Assembly: GCA_017590115.1 (NCBI GenBank)
Contig: JAGGNK010006449.1
Span: 1-64,000 of the forward strand
Reading direction: 5' to 3'
Origin: Montifringilla adamsi
Taxonomy: Eukaryota > Chordata > Aves > Passeriformes > Passeridae
DNA length: 64,000 nucleotides
Part shown: positions 1 through 10,510 of the stretch, in pieces
Layout: the number at the start of each line of letters is the position of its first letter
Position numbering within the stretch: position 1 is the first letter of the stretch
Notes under the pieces: generated by a model
The model's database searches: none
What the model was told of the DNA's origin: nothing
The model's input: the letters and a program-made list of their open reading frames with translations, nothing else
Position numbers and translations under genes: made by a program

Positions 1-67
1 CTTTCATCTGATGCCCAGTCCCTGTGCAAATTACTTCTTTTTGCCTTGGAAAGTTGCCTCTTTTTGC

Positions 68-1106
68 GGCCACTCCACATGGCTGACCATGGCCAGCCAA
101 GCAAGCAATGTGCAAATTTTGCTGGATTTCTCCAAAACTAAGGCTGCCAGAAACTAGGCCCCTGCAAGTGCTCAAAGCCCCAGACTCCAGCTTTCATCTC
201 ATGTCTGTGGTGAAAATACCTCTGGTTTGAGGCAGTTATAACCCACACTCTACTTTGCAATTGACCCCAAGCTGCAGGGGCCCTTCACCCCAGGAAAATC
301 TTATATACGGCACAGGACGTGTCATGGCCCGTCAAAGGCATTCCCGAGGAATCCCCAGACCCTGCACCACAACACTGTAGATGATGCAACAAATTCACAG
401 TATTGCAAATTACAGTAACCTCTTGCAAGGGAGGCATATGGGCATTCCCACCTGCCCAAAACGTATATTAATGCACTGGATTCCATACTTTTCATCGTGG
501 TGTGGCAGGGTGCAGCAATGGGGGACCCCCACCAGCAAGACCAGATGAAGGGGAGCAATGAGGCATCAGTGGGACCACCAGAAAGGTGATAATATTTCTA
601 CCTAAACCCTGTCACTCTCTCCCTGTCCCCCCACCCCTCACGCACATTTCTTTCTTTTTCTTTCTTTCTTTCTTTAAGATGAAAGCTGGCCTTTGGGGCT
701 CTGAGCAATTGCATTGGCCTAAGTTCTGATCACTGTAGCTTTGGAGAAATCCAGCAAAATTTAGAAATCTCTGGTTTGGGTGGCCTGAGTTGGGGAGGGG
801 GATTGGCTGCAAAGAGCGGCCATTGTCCTCTTGATTGAAAAAGATATTATTTGCCCAGGCTCGGGGTATCAGATGAAATCTGGCGATTAGGGCTCTGAGG
901 ATTTTCAGTGGCCTGGATTCTGACCACTTTAGTTTTGGAGAAATCCAGCAAAATTTGGAAATTTCTGGCTTGGGGGGCCAGGGTGGATCATGGCGAGTGG
1001 CTGCAAAGAGAGACCATTTTCCCTCTGTTTGTGGCCACTCGCCATAGCCCACCAACGCCACCCAAGCTAGAAATTTGCAAATTTTGCTGGATTTCTCCTA
1101 AACGCC
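68..1106. repeat. Dispersed ~80-bp repeat family in alternating orientation
   Basis: Four related copies share the core TTTTGCTGGATTTCTCC or its complement. Copies near 68-145 and 1031-1106 read forward; copies near 723-830 and 917-1003 read in reverse. The last two are almost adjacent and form a long inverted repeat whose inner arms pair perfectly (991-1001 with 1034-1044). I do not recognise the family. No coding potential is evident. The rest of 1-1106 shows no gene. Confidence 0.6.
645..677. repeat. CTTT/TTTC simple repeat
   Basis: A short pyrimidine microsatellite made of TTTC units, preceded by a C-rich stretch (about 621-640). Confidence 0.8.
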
Positions 1107-1302
1107 ACTTCCGCCCCTTCCACCCCTTCCGCCCCTTCCGCCACTTCCTTCCGCCACTTCCTCCCACCACTTCTGCCACTTCCGCCACTTCCTTCTGCCA
1201 CTTCCTTCCTTCCGCCACTTCCTTCCTTCCGCCACTTCCTTCCTTCTGCCACTTCCTTCCACCACTTCTGCCGCTTCCGCCACTTCCTTCCTTCCCTCTT
1301 CT
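1100..1302. repeat. Pyrimidine-rich minisatellite (CCACTTCCTTCCTTCCG type)
   Basis: About 200 bp of tandem units built on GCCACTTCC with variable TTCC insertions. One strand is almost pure pyrimidine. Open frames across it give low-complexity Arg/Lys/Gly products on the minus strand and are not genes. It starts exactly where the forward copy of the upstream inverted repeat ends. Confidence 0.75.
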
Positions 1303-2455
1303 ACTATTAAATAAAATATATCAAGTTTTTGGCACCAACATCTAACCCTGTTTGGTTTTAATCACATTTTTGGGTATATTTTGAACTTTCAAATTCTTTC
1401 CATTTTATACACAGAGACTTCGTGGGTTTTTTTGCTCTTCTGGGTTTAAACCAGATCATAACAGGACCCCAAAATAATGAGATGTGGGGAAAGATCTGGG
1501 AGCTTAACCATTGTCACAGCAGGAAGGAAGAAGTTATAGTCTCCTGACACAATCCAGTTCGAACTAAAAACCTGGGGAACAATGGGAGAGGAGTGAGTGC
1601 AGCCAAGGACCCAGTAGTTTACTGTCTCCACTGGTGGGTTGCACTGTCTTAGTGCAACAACGAGAGGATCCAGTCAGGCAGAGGATACCAAAACCCACCA
1701 GCATGCAGATGTTGAAGCTGCCAGTATTGAATTTGGACCACTGGGGATGGATGGATCAATGAAGGAGACCACCAGGAAGGATACAATTCTGGGATGCTGG
1801 TCTAGAATCAAATTGCAAAAATTTGGTATAGTTTTGGTTGGGAGTGGGCTGGAAGGTGAGGGGAGGATGAGGATGGGCAGTGTGAAGACAGCAGCAGTGG
1901 TAAAACTGAAGGAGAAAGGAGAAACCAAACAGGTGGAGAACTTCCAGCCCCATGTCAATAGGGCTGCAGAGGGCAAAGTCCACTGTTGGCAGTGGATGCC
2001 CAGCACGTGTTTCTCCACCAGAGCCCCCATCGCTCAGCACAAGGGGAAGAAGAGGCTGTTACCCAATGCTGAGCTCTTCCCCAGGGGCCCCCAATTCAAC
2101 CAGCAGCCTGTGATGATGGAAGTCACCCCATGTTTCAGTCTGGGGGGGACTCAGGGGTGAGGGAACCCTTAAATTTCAGCTGCATAAGCTGGCACTGAGC
2201 TCCCAACTCTGTGGTGAGCAATGATCCCCCCACTAAACATGGGAATCTTTGGCAATCCCTTAAAATGGTGATGGTAGAGCATCACTGCCCCAAACCCTCT
2301 TTAACTCACTTACTCCCCTGAATCCATCTTTTTTGGAGGGTGTTCAAAGATTTTGTGTATACTTTCAAGTAGGGAAGGGCTCCTTGCACTTGGCTTGGCT
2401 GAAATAAATGTTAATGCCCAAAAAATGTTAATGCCCAAAAAAAGTAAACTGCAGT
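1303..2455. other. Intergenic, no gene seen
   Basis: Non-coding sequence between the pyrimidine minisatellite and the G-rich minisatellite. A 173-codon open frame on the plus strand (about 1639-2160) has no domain, no splice context and no recognisable family, so I do not call it. Confidence 0.5.
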
Positions 2456-2459
2456 CTGG

Positions 2460-2960
2460 GCATGGGGTTTGGGGAGCCAGAGACAGGTTTTCTCAGGCTG
2501 GCAATAAGAGGGGGAGTTAGGCTGTGTTTTAGGGAAACAGGAGTGGATTTCAAGGGGCTAGGGCTGGGTTTGGGGGACCTGGGGCAGGTTATGTTTGCCT
2601 GGAGATTTGGGGATTGGGTATGTATCATGGGGTGCTCAGATGGGCTTGGGAGACTAGGGGAGGTTTTGGGGGCCTTGGATGGGTTTTGGGGAATTGGGGA
2701 ATAGATCTTGGGGGGCTTGAATGGGTTTTGGGAAACAAGGGACTGTGTTTAGAGGACTAGAAATTGGTTTTGGGTGACGGTATATGGGTCATGGAGGACT
2801 TGGATGGATTTTGGAGGACCAGGGAAGGGGGCTAGGGCATTGAAAATGAGTTTTCAGGAGGCTGGGATCCATTCTGGGGGGACCAGGGATGAGTTATTGA
2901 GGTTGTGGATGGATCTGGGGACAGCAGGGCTGGATTCAGGAGGGCCAGTGTTGGTTTCAG
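2460..2960 (+). repeat. Degenerate G-rich minisatellite upstream of the kinase gene
   Basis: Roughly 30-35-bp units built on GGTTTTGGGGGACCTGGG-like sequence, strongly diverged, run up to about 165 bp before the kinase start codon. Closely spaced G-runs on the plus strand could form G-quadruplexes. No TATA box or CpG island is obvious in this segment, so it may overlap the kinase promoter, but that is inference. Confidence 0.6.
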
Positions 2961-3124
2961 GGGGTTCCTCCACCCAGGTCGCTTCTGTTGTGATATCATG
3001 TGTTGTCATGGTGACGTTGGAACCTACAGGGTTGTGAGGCAGGGTTGGGAGAGTTAGGTGTCTGCAGTCCCCACTGGGTGCTGAGCTGGAGGATCCTGAG
3101 CCCCTGGTGAAGAGCCAACCCACC

Positions 3125-5059
3125 ATGGTGACACTAGTGGTAGGTGCCGAGTGCTATGACATAATGGCCATGGTGGGGAAGGGCACTTTTGGACAGGTGA
3201 TCCAGGGGCAGTCCAGGAGCACTGGGGAGATGGTGGCCATCAAGATCCTGAAGAACTGTGATCATGATGGCCAAATAGTGAAGAATGAACTGAGGCTGAT
3301 GCAGGCTTTGCGGGAGGCGAACACAAAGGACTCTCACATCATTCATTTCCTCGAGTCCTTCAGTGACACGGTCTGGACCTACCTGGTCTTTGAGCTGCTG
3401 CAGCAAAACCTCTTTGACTTCCAAAAGCAGAACAACTTCTCACCTCTGCCAGTCCGACACATCCGTACCATCACAGCACAGGTGCTGGTGGCATTGGTCA
3501 AGCTGAAAGAGCTCTCCATCATCCATGCTGACCTTAAGCCAGAGAACATCATGCTGGTGGACCATGCACGCTACCCATTCCGCATCAAGCTTGTTGACTT
3601 TGGCTCAGCTATCCTCCTCCCTGAGGTCTGCCGTGTCCAGGAGCCCTACATCCAAACCCGCTTCTACCGGGCACCAGAGATCTTGCTGGGGTTGCCCTTC
3701 TGCGAGAAGGTGGACATCTGGTCTTTGGGCTGCGTGATGGCCGAGCTTCACTTGGGTTGGCCACTCTACCCTGGCAATGATGAATACGACCAGGTATGCT
3801 ACATCTGCTCCACCTTGGGGCTACCCCGGGGTGAGCTGCTCTGTGCTGCCCAGAAGACACAGTCCTTCTTCCAACGTGTGCCATGTTCCACTGGTACCTG
3901 GCAGCTCAAACCACCAGGGAAGGTGATAGCAAAGCCAATGGAGAGGAGGGAGCATATATTTTCCTCACTGGATCAGTTGGCGGTGGTGAATGTCTGTCCG
4001 ATGCCTGATCCTGACCAGGAGGAGCTAGCTAAACATTGTGATCTGTACAGGATGGTGGAGCTGGTCAAGAGGATGCTCACTTGGGACTCACATGAGCGAA
4101 TCACACCCAGTGCTGCCCTTCATCATCCCTTCATCTCCATGCAGGAGGTGAAGGCCAGCTTTGAGGCCACCCAGTACTACCAGCTCAGCCAGGAAGACCT
4201 GCGGGCTTCCTGTAAGGATTCCAGCATAGCCGAGATCTTCCCAGGCAGAGAGAAAGGTGCCTTCATCCCTGTCAGCCAGGGAGGCATCCAGAAGGCCACT
4301 GTCCAGATGGATGGGCTCAGCCTAGCTGAGCCAGCTGGGGACACTGGTGACAAGTGTCAGCAGGACATCTGTCAAGCCCCCAGTCTCGTCTACTGTGGAA
4401 GCCAGCACTGTCAGCACCACTGGTGTCCCCAGATGGAGCCCACCAAGGGTCAGTTGGCTGTGCCACGGTCTCCCAGCAAAATGAAACAGTATAGCCACTG
4501 GTATGGCAGCCCAGTCAGTGGCATCATGGAACAGAACCTGCCTGGAACATGCTACAGCTCATCCTGTGCCAAGGTACAGGGAGGGGGCTCCTGGGAATGG
4601 GCACTCTCGGACAAAGGGTGCTTGGGGTCCCTTACATACTTGGGTTTCCTGGTGCTACATGTCCCTGGGTGCCTGAGGTTCCCACAAAAAAAGGAGGTAA
4701 CATTCAACCCCTCCCCATGCTTTCCTCCCTGTTCCCCACCACAGAGAGCTCTGGTGATGTGGCGCAACCCCAAGCCTCCAGGGATTTGGAGAACAGGCTC
4801 CAGAGGCTGGGCTGGAATGCCCCTGCAGTACTCAGCACGCTCCTCCTACCCCAGAGCCAGTGGCACTCCCAGCATCACTGAGACCCCACAGCAACCCTTG
4901 CATACATTGCAGCAGTCCAGAGCTTGCAAGAGGCCTTCTTCTTCCTCACCCTCAAGCACCCCCACCACCAAAACCCAGCGCCTTGCTGGAGGAGACCACA
5001 GTCAGGGCTGCAACAGAACATACTGTGCCAGATGCTACCGGCTATGTTTCTCACATTGA
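3125..5059 (+). CDS. HIPK-family protein kinase, kinase-domain-only, probable retrogene
   Basis: Predicted serine/threonine (DYRK/HIPK class) kinase. ATG at 3125 sits in a strong Kozak context (CCACCATGG); an in-frame GTG upstream is ignored. Residues from that Met: glycine loop G18-x-G20-x-x-G23, lysine K40 in VAIK, HADLKPEN with catalytic D136, DFG 158-160, APE 183-185. Activation-loop Tyr175 in EPYIQTRFYRAPE corresponds to the HIPK autophosphorylated tyrosine. LGLPFCEKVDIWSLGCVMAE and LGWPLYPG are HIPK hallmarks. The protein begins almost at the kinase domain, whereas HIPK1-3 carry about 190 residues before it. The kinase domain is uninterrupted by introns, unlike the HIPK parents, which suggests retrotransposition. 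A possible intron (4574-4744, AAG/GTACAG to CCACCACAG) is 171 nt and stop-free, giving 587 aa spliced or 644 aa unspliced. All catalytic residues are present, so an active enzyme is plausible. No HIPK gene lies here in human 1p34. The C-terminal tail is Ser/Pro/Thr-rich and unrecognised. Confidence 0.85.
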   Translation: MVTLVVGAECYDIMAMVGKGTFGQVIQGQSRSTGEMVAIKILKNCDHDGQIVKNELRLMQALREANTKDSHIIHFLESFSDTVWTYLVFELLQQNLFDFQKQNNFSPLPVRHIRTITAQVLVALVKLKELSIIHADLKPENIMLVDHARYPFRIKLVDFGSAILLPEVCRVQEPYIQTRFYRAPEILLGLPFCEKVDIWSLGCVMAELHLGWPLYPGNDEYDQVCYICSTLGLPRGELLCAAQKTQSFFQRVPCSTGTWQLKPPGKVIAKPMERREHIFSSLDQLAVVNVCPMPDPDQEELAKHCDLYRMVELVKRMLTWDSHERITPSAALHHPFISMQEVKASFEATQYYQLSQEDLRASCKDSSIAEIFPGREKGAFIPVSQGGIQKATVQMDGLSLAEPAGDTGDKCQQDICQAPSLVYCGSQHCQHHWCPQMEPTKGQLAVPRSPSKMKQYSHWYGSPVSGIMEQNLPGTCYSSSCAKVQGGGSWEWALSDKGCLGSLTYLGFLVLHVPGCLRFPQKKEVTFNPSPCFPPCSPPQRALVMWRNPKPPGIWRTGSRGWAGMPLQYSARSSYPRASGTPSITETPQQPLHTLQQSRACKRPSSSSPSSTPTTKTQRLAGGDHSQGCNRTYCARCYRLCFSH

Positions 5060-5065
5060 CGCCCC

Positions 5066-5071
5066 AATAAA
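5066..5071 (+). terminator. AATAAA poly(A) signal of the HIPK-like gene
   Basis: A canonical AATAAA starts 7 bases after the TGA stop, implying an extremely short 3' UTR and supporting 5059 as the genuine end of the reading frame. Confidence 0.7.
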
Positions 5072-5089
5072 TAGTTTTGCCAAAAACTG

Positions 5090-6014
5090 GGCATTTCAAC
5101 TGATTATTTGCCTGGGGAGTTTGGTATTGCCAAGACTTGGGGGGGGTCCCAGCTTCTCACCCAGGGCTGGCAGAGCACTTGGCAAAGGCCTGTCACTTTC
5201 ACCACCACAGCATGGGGGACCCCCATCCCCAGGCTCAACAACATGAATTCCAGAAAACTTGTGTTTTCTGTTTTTCTCCTGTAGGAGGGCATCTCACACC
5301 CCAAAAAACTTACCTATAGCTTGTTAACTGGTCAAGATAGCTCAAACAGGGCAAGTTGTCTTGTATGAATTATTTTGGTATCATGGGGTTAACATTAGTC
5401 TGGCATCTCCCAACTGCCAACACCTTACTGTTGAAGTGAAATTTGGCAAGATAAGCTGAATTTCTGTCTGACAGACACCTCACTTCACAAACTATAAAAG
5501 CTGCTTTCACAAAGCAAAAATCTGCACATTTTTCTGGAAATGTGTGTAGTTTCTCCCCATAACAGGGACGCCTGCTTTCCAGTTACTCCTCTGGAGGCTG
5601 AGTAAAAGAACTCTCTGTACATTATCATCATCTCGGTAGTAAGTTACATTTGACTCCTAATCAGTACTATTTCTTTTACTGGCTTTAATATAGGTACCTT
5701 GATATTGTGCACTGTTCCATATAATCTACTAGTAGTCCCTTTAATTTTATACTGCATAGTAAGTAATTCTAATTTACATCTTTCATGTTATCTCCTGTCT
5801 GTTTAATAAATAACTCATTTATAAATAGACCTAATGTACTATCCTTAGAACTTGTGGGCCAGAGTAATTTCTTTAATTTAAACTGGCAAGACTTGTTTAA
5901 AACTTCTATTCACCCTGTGACATTCCCCAAACTGGAGTGGGAAGCCAGATTCAGCACAGCCAGACCCAGTGGTTCCTCAGTGGTCTATTCCTTGGCCTTG
6001 AATGGAGCTGCAGA
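5090..6014. other. Intergenic, no gene seen
   Basis: Moderately AT-rich single-copy sequence between the kinase poly(A) site and the first copy of the 1,086-bp duplication. No splice-bounded coding exon or recognisable repeat was found. Confidence 0.45.
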
Positions 6015-6549
6015 GGCTCTCCTAGCACTTGGCATTGCCTGCTTACAAAAACTGCCTGTGGTGTTGGTGGCATGGTGTGGCCAGCACCAGCTCTACTCAT
6101 CCTGAGCTTCACAACCAGCACTGAGCTTGCTGGCTGCACAAAGTCCCAAGACCAGTCGGATATCCCTGCAAGAAGATTTTTGGGGAAGGACAAAACAACC
6201 CAAGAACCACCCCAAAGCCACTGTCAGCAGCAGCTGGTGGTGACTCACCCAGAAGTGCTGACCCCAACCAAAATCCAGAGTAGAGGCGACATAGGCATTG
6301 AGAACACCCCCCACCAATATCCCCTCACAGCACCCTCAAATGCAGCAAGGGGCAAACCTCCCCTCACCACCTGTCTGACCCCTCCACGACACATGAGGCC
6401 CCATAAAAGAGGCCAAGACCCCCAGAACCCCCCCCAATAGGACAGAGACTCCCCCAGCACTCCTGGAATCTCCAAATGGGGTCTGGAACCCTCCCAAGCT
6501 GGGTTCTGAGTCCCTGTCCACACTTTTATTCCAGCTTCTCAGCTCCCAG

Positions 6550-6735
6550 TCATGCCGTTGTACTTGTGCTGGTGGGGGTCAATTTTGGGGGTTTGTCTCC
6601 TGCAAACTTCCCTACCCTGTCACACATGTAGGGGTTGTCCTGCTCCTCCAGAATGGTATTCACCATCATCTTCATCCCCATCCTCTGCCTGGGGGAGATG
6701 GGGATTCCCACCTGTGCCTCTCTGTTCCCCTGCAA
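6550..6735 (-). CDS. Unrecognised minus-strand terminal exon candidate (copy 1)
   Basis: This open frame ends at a TGA (6550-6552) and is followed 20 bases later by AATAAA on the minus strand (complement of 6525-6530). Its predicted tail is rich in Met, Lys and Asp (for example [17 protein letters not shown]) and does not look like low-complexity shadow. A possible acceptor (CACCTTGCAG) lies just before GNREAQVG. An overlapping upstream frame reads [17 protein letters not shown] before a stop. I cannot name the family or find upstream exons, because the sequence upstream is the GGAT array. It may be a gene remnant. Confidence 0.3.
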   Translation of the reverse strand: MQGNREAQVGIPISPRQRMGMKMMVNTILEEQDNPYMCDRVGKFAGDKPPKLTPTSTSTTA

Positions 6736-6890
6736 GGTGTCACTTTGTCCTTGTTCTTGCAGCAGGGATAGTCATTGTCCAGCTCATCCGCTTCAGGGTC
6801 ATGGGGGAAATTGGGTGGAGAAGGCTTCTTGAGGGGGTGGGAGCCAGGGATAGATGGAGGGACAAACACCTCCCTCTCTCCATTGGGGGG

Positions 6891-7100
6891 GATGGATGGA
6901 TGGATGGATGGATGGATGGATGGATGGATGGATGGATGGATGGATGGATGGATGGATGGATGGATGGATGGATGGATGGATGGATGGATGGATGGATGGA
7001 TGGATGGATGGATGGATGGATGGATGGATGGATGGATGGATGGATGGATGGATGGATGGATGGATGGATGAGGGATGGATGGATGGATGGATGGATGGAT
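6891..7100. repeat. GGAT tetranucleotide microsatellite, first array
   Basis: About 210 bp of GGAT/GATG units with one AGG interruption near 7071. It yields endless WMDG or SIHP open frames on the two strands that are not proteins. Confidence 0.97.
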
Positions 7101-7635
7101 GGCTCTCCTAGCACTTGGCATTGCCTGCTTACAAAAACTGCCTGTGGTGTTGGTGGCATGGTGTGGCCAGCACCAGCTCTACTCATCCTGAGCTTCACAA
7201 CCAGCACTGAGCTTGCTGGCTGCACAAAGTCCCAAGACCAGTCGGATATCCCTGCAAGAAGATTTTTGGGGAAGGACAAAACAACCCAAGAACCACCCCA
7301 AAGCCACTGTCAGCAGCAGCTGGTGGTGACTCACCCAGAAGTGCTGACCCCAACCAAAATCCAGAGTAGAGGCGACATAGGCATTGAGAACACCCCCCAC
7401 CAATATCCCCTCACAGCACCCTCAAATGCAGCAAGGGGCAAACCTCCCCTCACCACCTGTCTGACCCCTCCACGACACATGAGGCCCCATAAAAGAGGCC
7501 AAGACCCCCAGAACCCCCCCCAATAGGACAGAGACTCCCCCAGCACTCCTGGAATCTCCAAATGGGGTCTGGAACCCTCCCAAGCTGGGTTCTGAGTCCC
7601 TGTCCACACTTTTATTCCAGCTTCTCAGCTCCCAG

Positions 7636-7821
7636 TCATGCCGTTGTACTTGTGCTGGTGGGGGTCAATTTTGGGGGTTTGTCTCCTGCAAACTTCCCTA
7701 CCCTGTCACACATGTAGGGGTTGTCCTGCTCCTCCAGAATGGTATTCACCATCATCTTCATCCCCATCCTCTGCCTGGGGGAGATGGGGATTCCCACCTG
7801 TGCCTCTCTGTTCCCCTGCAA
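7636..7821 (-). CDS. Unrecognised minus-strand terminal exon candidate (copy 2)
   Basis: Exact duplicate of the candidate at 6550-6735, with the same stop codon and the same minus-strand AATAAA (complement of 7611-7616). The identity gives no independent evidence of coding constraint. Confidence 0.25.
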   Translation of the reverse strand: MQGNREAQVGIPISPRQRMGMKMMVNTILEEQDNPYMCDRVGKFAGDKPPKLTPTSTSTTA

Positions 7822-7976
7822 GGTGTCACTTTGTCCTTGTTCTTGCAGCAGGGATAGTCATTGTCCAGCTCATCCGCTTCAGGGTCATGGGGGAAATTGG
7901 GTGGAGAAGGCTTCTTGAGGGGGTGGGAGCCAGGGATAGATGGAGGGACAAACACCTCCCTCTCTCCATTGGGGGG

Positions 7977-8296
7977 GATGGATGGATGGATGGATGGATG
8001 GATGGATGGATGGATGGATGGATGGATGGATGGATGGATGGATGGATGGATGGATGGATGGATGGATGGATGGATGGATGGATGGATGGATGGATGGATG
8101 GATGGATGGATGGATGGATGGATGGATGGATGGATGGATGGATGGATGGATGGATGGATGGATGGATGGATGGATGGATGGATGGATGGATGGATGGATG
8201 GATGGATGGATGGATGGATGGATGGATGGATGGATGGATGGATGGATGGATGGATGGATGGATGGATGGATGGATGGATGGATGGATGGATGGATG
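7977..8296. repeat. GGAT tetranucleotide microsatellite, second array
   Basis: About 320 bp of uninterrupted GGAT units, roughly 80 copies. It is followed by decayed GGATGG/GACAGACAG sequence to about 8500. Confidence 0.97.
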
Positions 8297-9665
8297 AACA
8301 GCAGGACTGGCCAGCCATAGGCCATATGGACAGACAGACAGCAGAGACGGCCAGCCCAGGGGAGAGATGGGAAGGATTGTCTGGACAGATGGATGGATGA
8401 ATGGCCAGATGAAATAATGATTGGGCTGGATGGCCAGAGAGATGGACAGCAGGGATAGCCAGGATGAGGGATGGATGCACACCTGGATGACTGGCTGAGG
8501 TGGTGTCATGCCCCAGTCTGCCTGGAGGGTTTAGGGGAAGGTTCTTTGATTTACTTTGGGCAGTGTGTGGGAGAAACAACAAAATACTCAGGAAGTTCAA
8601 GGACAAACTTTTTTTGAAAACTTTAGAACATTAAGGTAGAATAAGGTTTTTAGCAAGTTTTAAAATGCAGCTGTTTGGGTTATTATCTATAGTAATGGGC
8701 AGAAAATCACACAATGAAAAGCCAGTGTCCATAAAGACAGAGGAGTCCTGCAACTTTATTTGAATAAAGGGAGAGAGTCCACTGGGGCACACACCCACTG
8801 GGTTTTCTCTCTTGAAGTTTTGGAGGGTGCAGCCTCCTTTTATTCTAAATTCCCAGCCACACGTTGCCCTCTTCCCTTCCCCACTGGCTGAGGTACTCAG
8901 AATGTACAAGCCTTCCCAAATCACCTACCACATATTTCCCCCTTAAACATAAAATTTTGGCCCAAGTTCAGAAACTCAGACTTTTGCAGACCCATTTGCC
9001 ATTTCAGCAGTCAAACAGTCTGGGTTCTGTAACAAACCTGTCGCTCAAAGTTAGTAGAGACATTAAGACTCATATCAAAGACGTTAATACCCATACCCAC
9101 ACCCATGAAATTGTTTGTGAAGACATTAGCATTCACCTTTCCTATCAGCAATATAAAAGCATAAAAATAACATTAAAGAAAATTGATAAGGAAAAAGAAA
9201 GAAAGGATAAGAACAGAATGCTTATATAGTTATCACCCACAAGCAGGTCCAGCAACAAACCTGGTTGTTGCAATTTTAATTAAAGTTGGTCAAAGTGATG
9301 TTCACGGTCTTGATCTATCAGGGGTGGAGGTAGCCTGCAAAATGCAAAGATCAATAGGTTAATATATACCCAGGCTTAGTGGGAACACCCAGGTACCTCC
9401 CTTGGAGCAGGAGTTCTACACTGTATGATGTAACACTTCAGATGGGGCACAACTGTTTTGAGTCTTTAACCATAAACATTCCAGTCTCTCACAGGCGGAT
9501 GGCTGGGCAGATGGAGAGAGCAGGGACGGCCAGGCCAAAGGGAAGGATGGCAAGATGGATGAGGATAGGATAGATGGGAGAGTGGACAGATGGTTGCCTG
9601 GATGGATAGACAGACAGAAGGACAAAAGGACAGATTAATGGATGGACAGATGGCTGAGTACTGAT
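8297..9665. other. Intergenic with decayed GGAT/GACA simple repeats
   Basis: Degenerate GGATGG and GACAGACAG tracts occur at 8297-8500 and again at 9495-9660, separated by AT-rich unique sequence. No gene is seen. Confidence 0.5.
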
Positions 9666-9669
9666 GGAC

Positions 9670-10510
9670 ATCTGTGACAATGGATGTCCCTCAGGGGTCT
9701 GTACTGGCACCAGTACTATTCAATATCCTCATCAATGAAACAGACAGTGGGATCAAGCGCAGCCTCAGCCCACTGGCAAATGACACCGAGCTGAGCAGTG
9801 CAGGTGATGTGCCTAGACAGCAGGGCCATCCAGAGGGACTTGGACAGGCTCAATCAGTGGGCCAACAGGAACTTTAGGAGGTTCAACATGACTAAATGCA
9901 GGTGCTGCACATGGGTCAGGGTAACACCCTGTATCAATACAGACTGTGGAATAAAGAGATTGAGAGCAACCCCACCAAAAAGGATGTGGGATGCTGGTGA
10001 GAGGCTGGACATGAGCTGGTCATGTGCACCGACAGCCCAGAAACTAATTGTCCTGGGCTGATCCCCACAGCATGGGCAGCAGGTGAGAGGGGGTTCTGCC
10101 CCTCTTCTTCACTCAGACAGGACCCCACCTGCAGTGCTGCCTCCAGCTCTGGATTCTCCAGCACAGGAAGGATGTGGACCTGCTGTCCAGAGGCCATGGA
10201 ACTGCTCTGAGGGCTGGAGAAGCTCTGTTCAGGGGACAGACTAAGAGCCAGGGTTCAGCCCAGAGAAGAGAAGACTCTAGGGAGACCTTAGAGCCCCTTC
10301 CAGTGTCTAAAGGGGCTCCAGAAGAGCTGGAGAGGGACTTGGGAAAAGCTGGTATGACAGGTAAAGGAAGAATGGCATCACACTGTTATCTGGCAGGGTT
10401 AGATGGGACACTGGGAAGAAATTCTTCCCTGTGAGGGTGGTGAAGCACTGACATGGCTTGCCCATAGAAGCTGTGGAGCTGAGAATGTGTCACTTTATTC
10501 AAAAGCATCC
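9670..10510 (+). mobile_element. CR1 LINE fragment (reverse transcriptase end plus 3' part)
   Basis: Translation near 9680 gives VPQGSVLAPVLFNILIN followed by a decayed AND motif where functional CR1 reverse transcriptase has FADD. Downstream sequence matches the familiar CR1 3' region, including GGAAGAAATTCTTCCCTG near 10415 and AGGGTGGTGAAGCACTG near 10433. Frameshifts and stops show it is dead. It lies in intergenic DNA. Confidence 0.85.

Larger units (their letters stand above)
6015..8296. repeat. 1,086-bp tandem duplication, two copies
   Basis: Copy 1 starts at 6015 and copy 2 at 7101. The ~876-bp unique part of each looks identical base for base wherever I compared it, including all open frames. 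Each copy ends in a GGAT tetranucleotide array: 6891-7100, interrupted once by an extra AGG, and 7977-8296, longer and uninterrupted. The junction lies inside the array, so slippage or unequal exchange between arrays is the likely mechanism. A recent duplication or an assembly error would both give this identity. Confidence 0.9.

Noticed and set aside
6891..8296. Regular array that might be read as CRISPR-like or satellite genes
   Set aside because: The period is 4 bp with no distinct spacers, in a vertebrate genome; it is a plain microsatellite.
6854..8325. Long open frames of repeated WMDG or SIHP residues
   Set aside because: They are translations of the GGAT microsatellite in different frames and strands, not proteins.
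9674..10197. Possible reverse-transcriptase gene
   Set aside because: The frame is broken, the catalytic FADD is decayed, and the flanking sequence is a truncated CR1 LINE.
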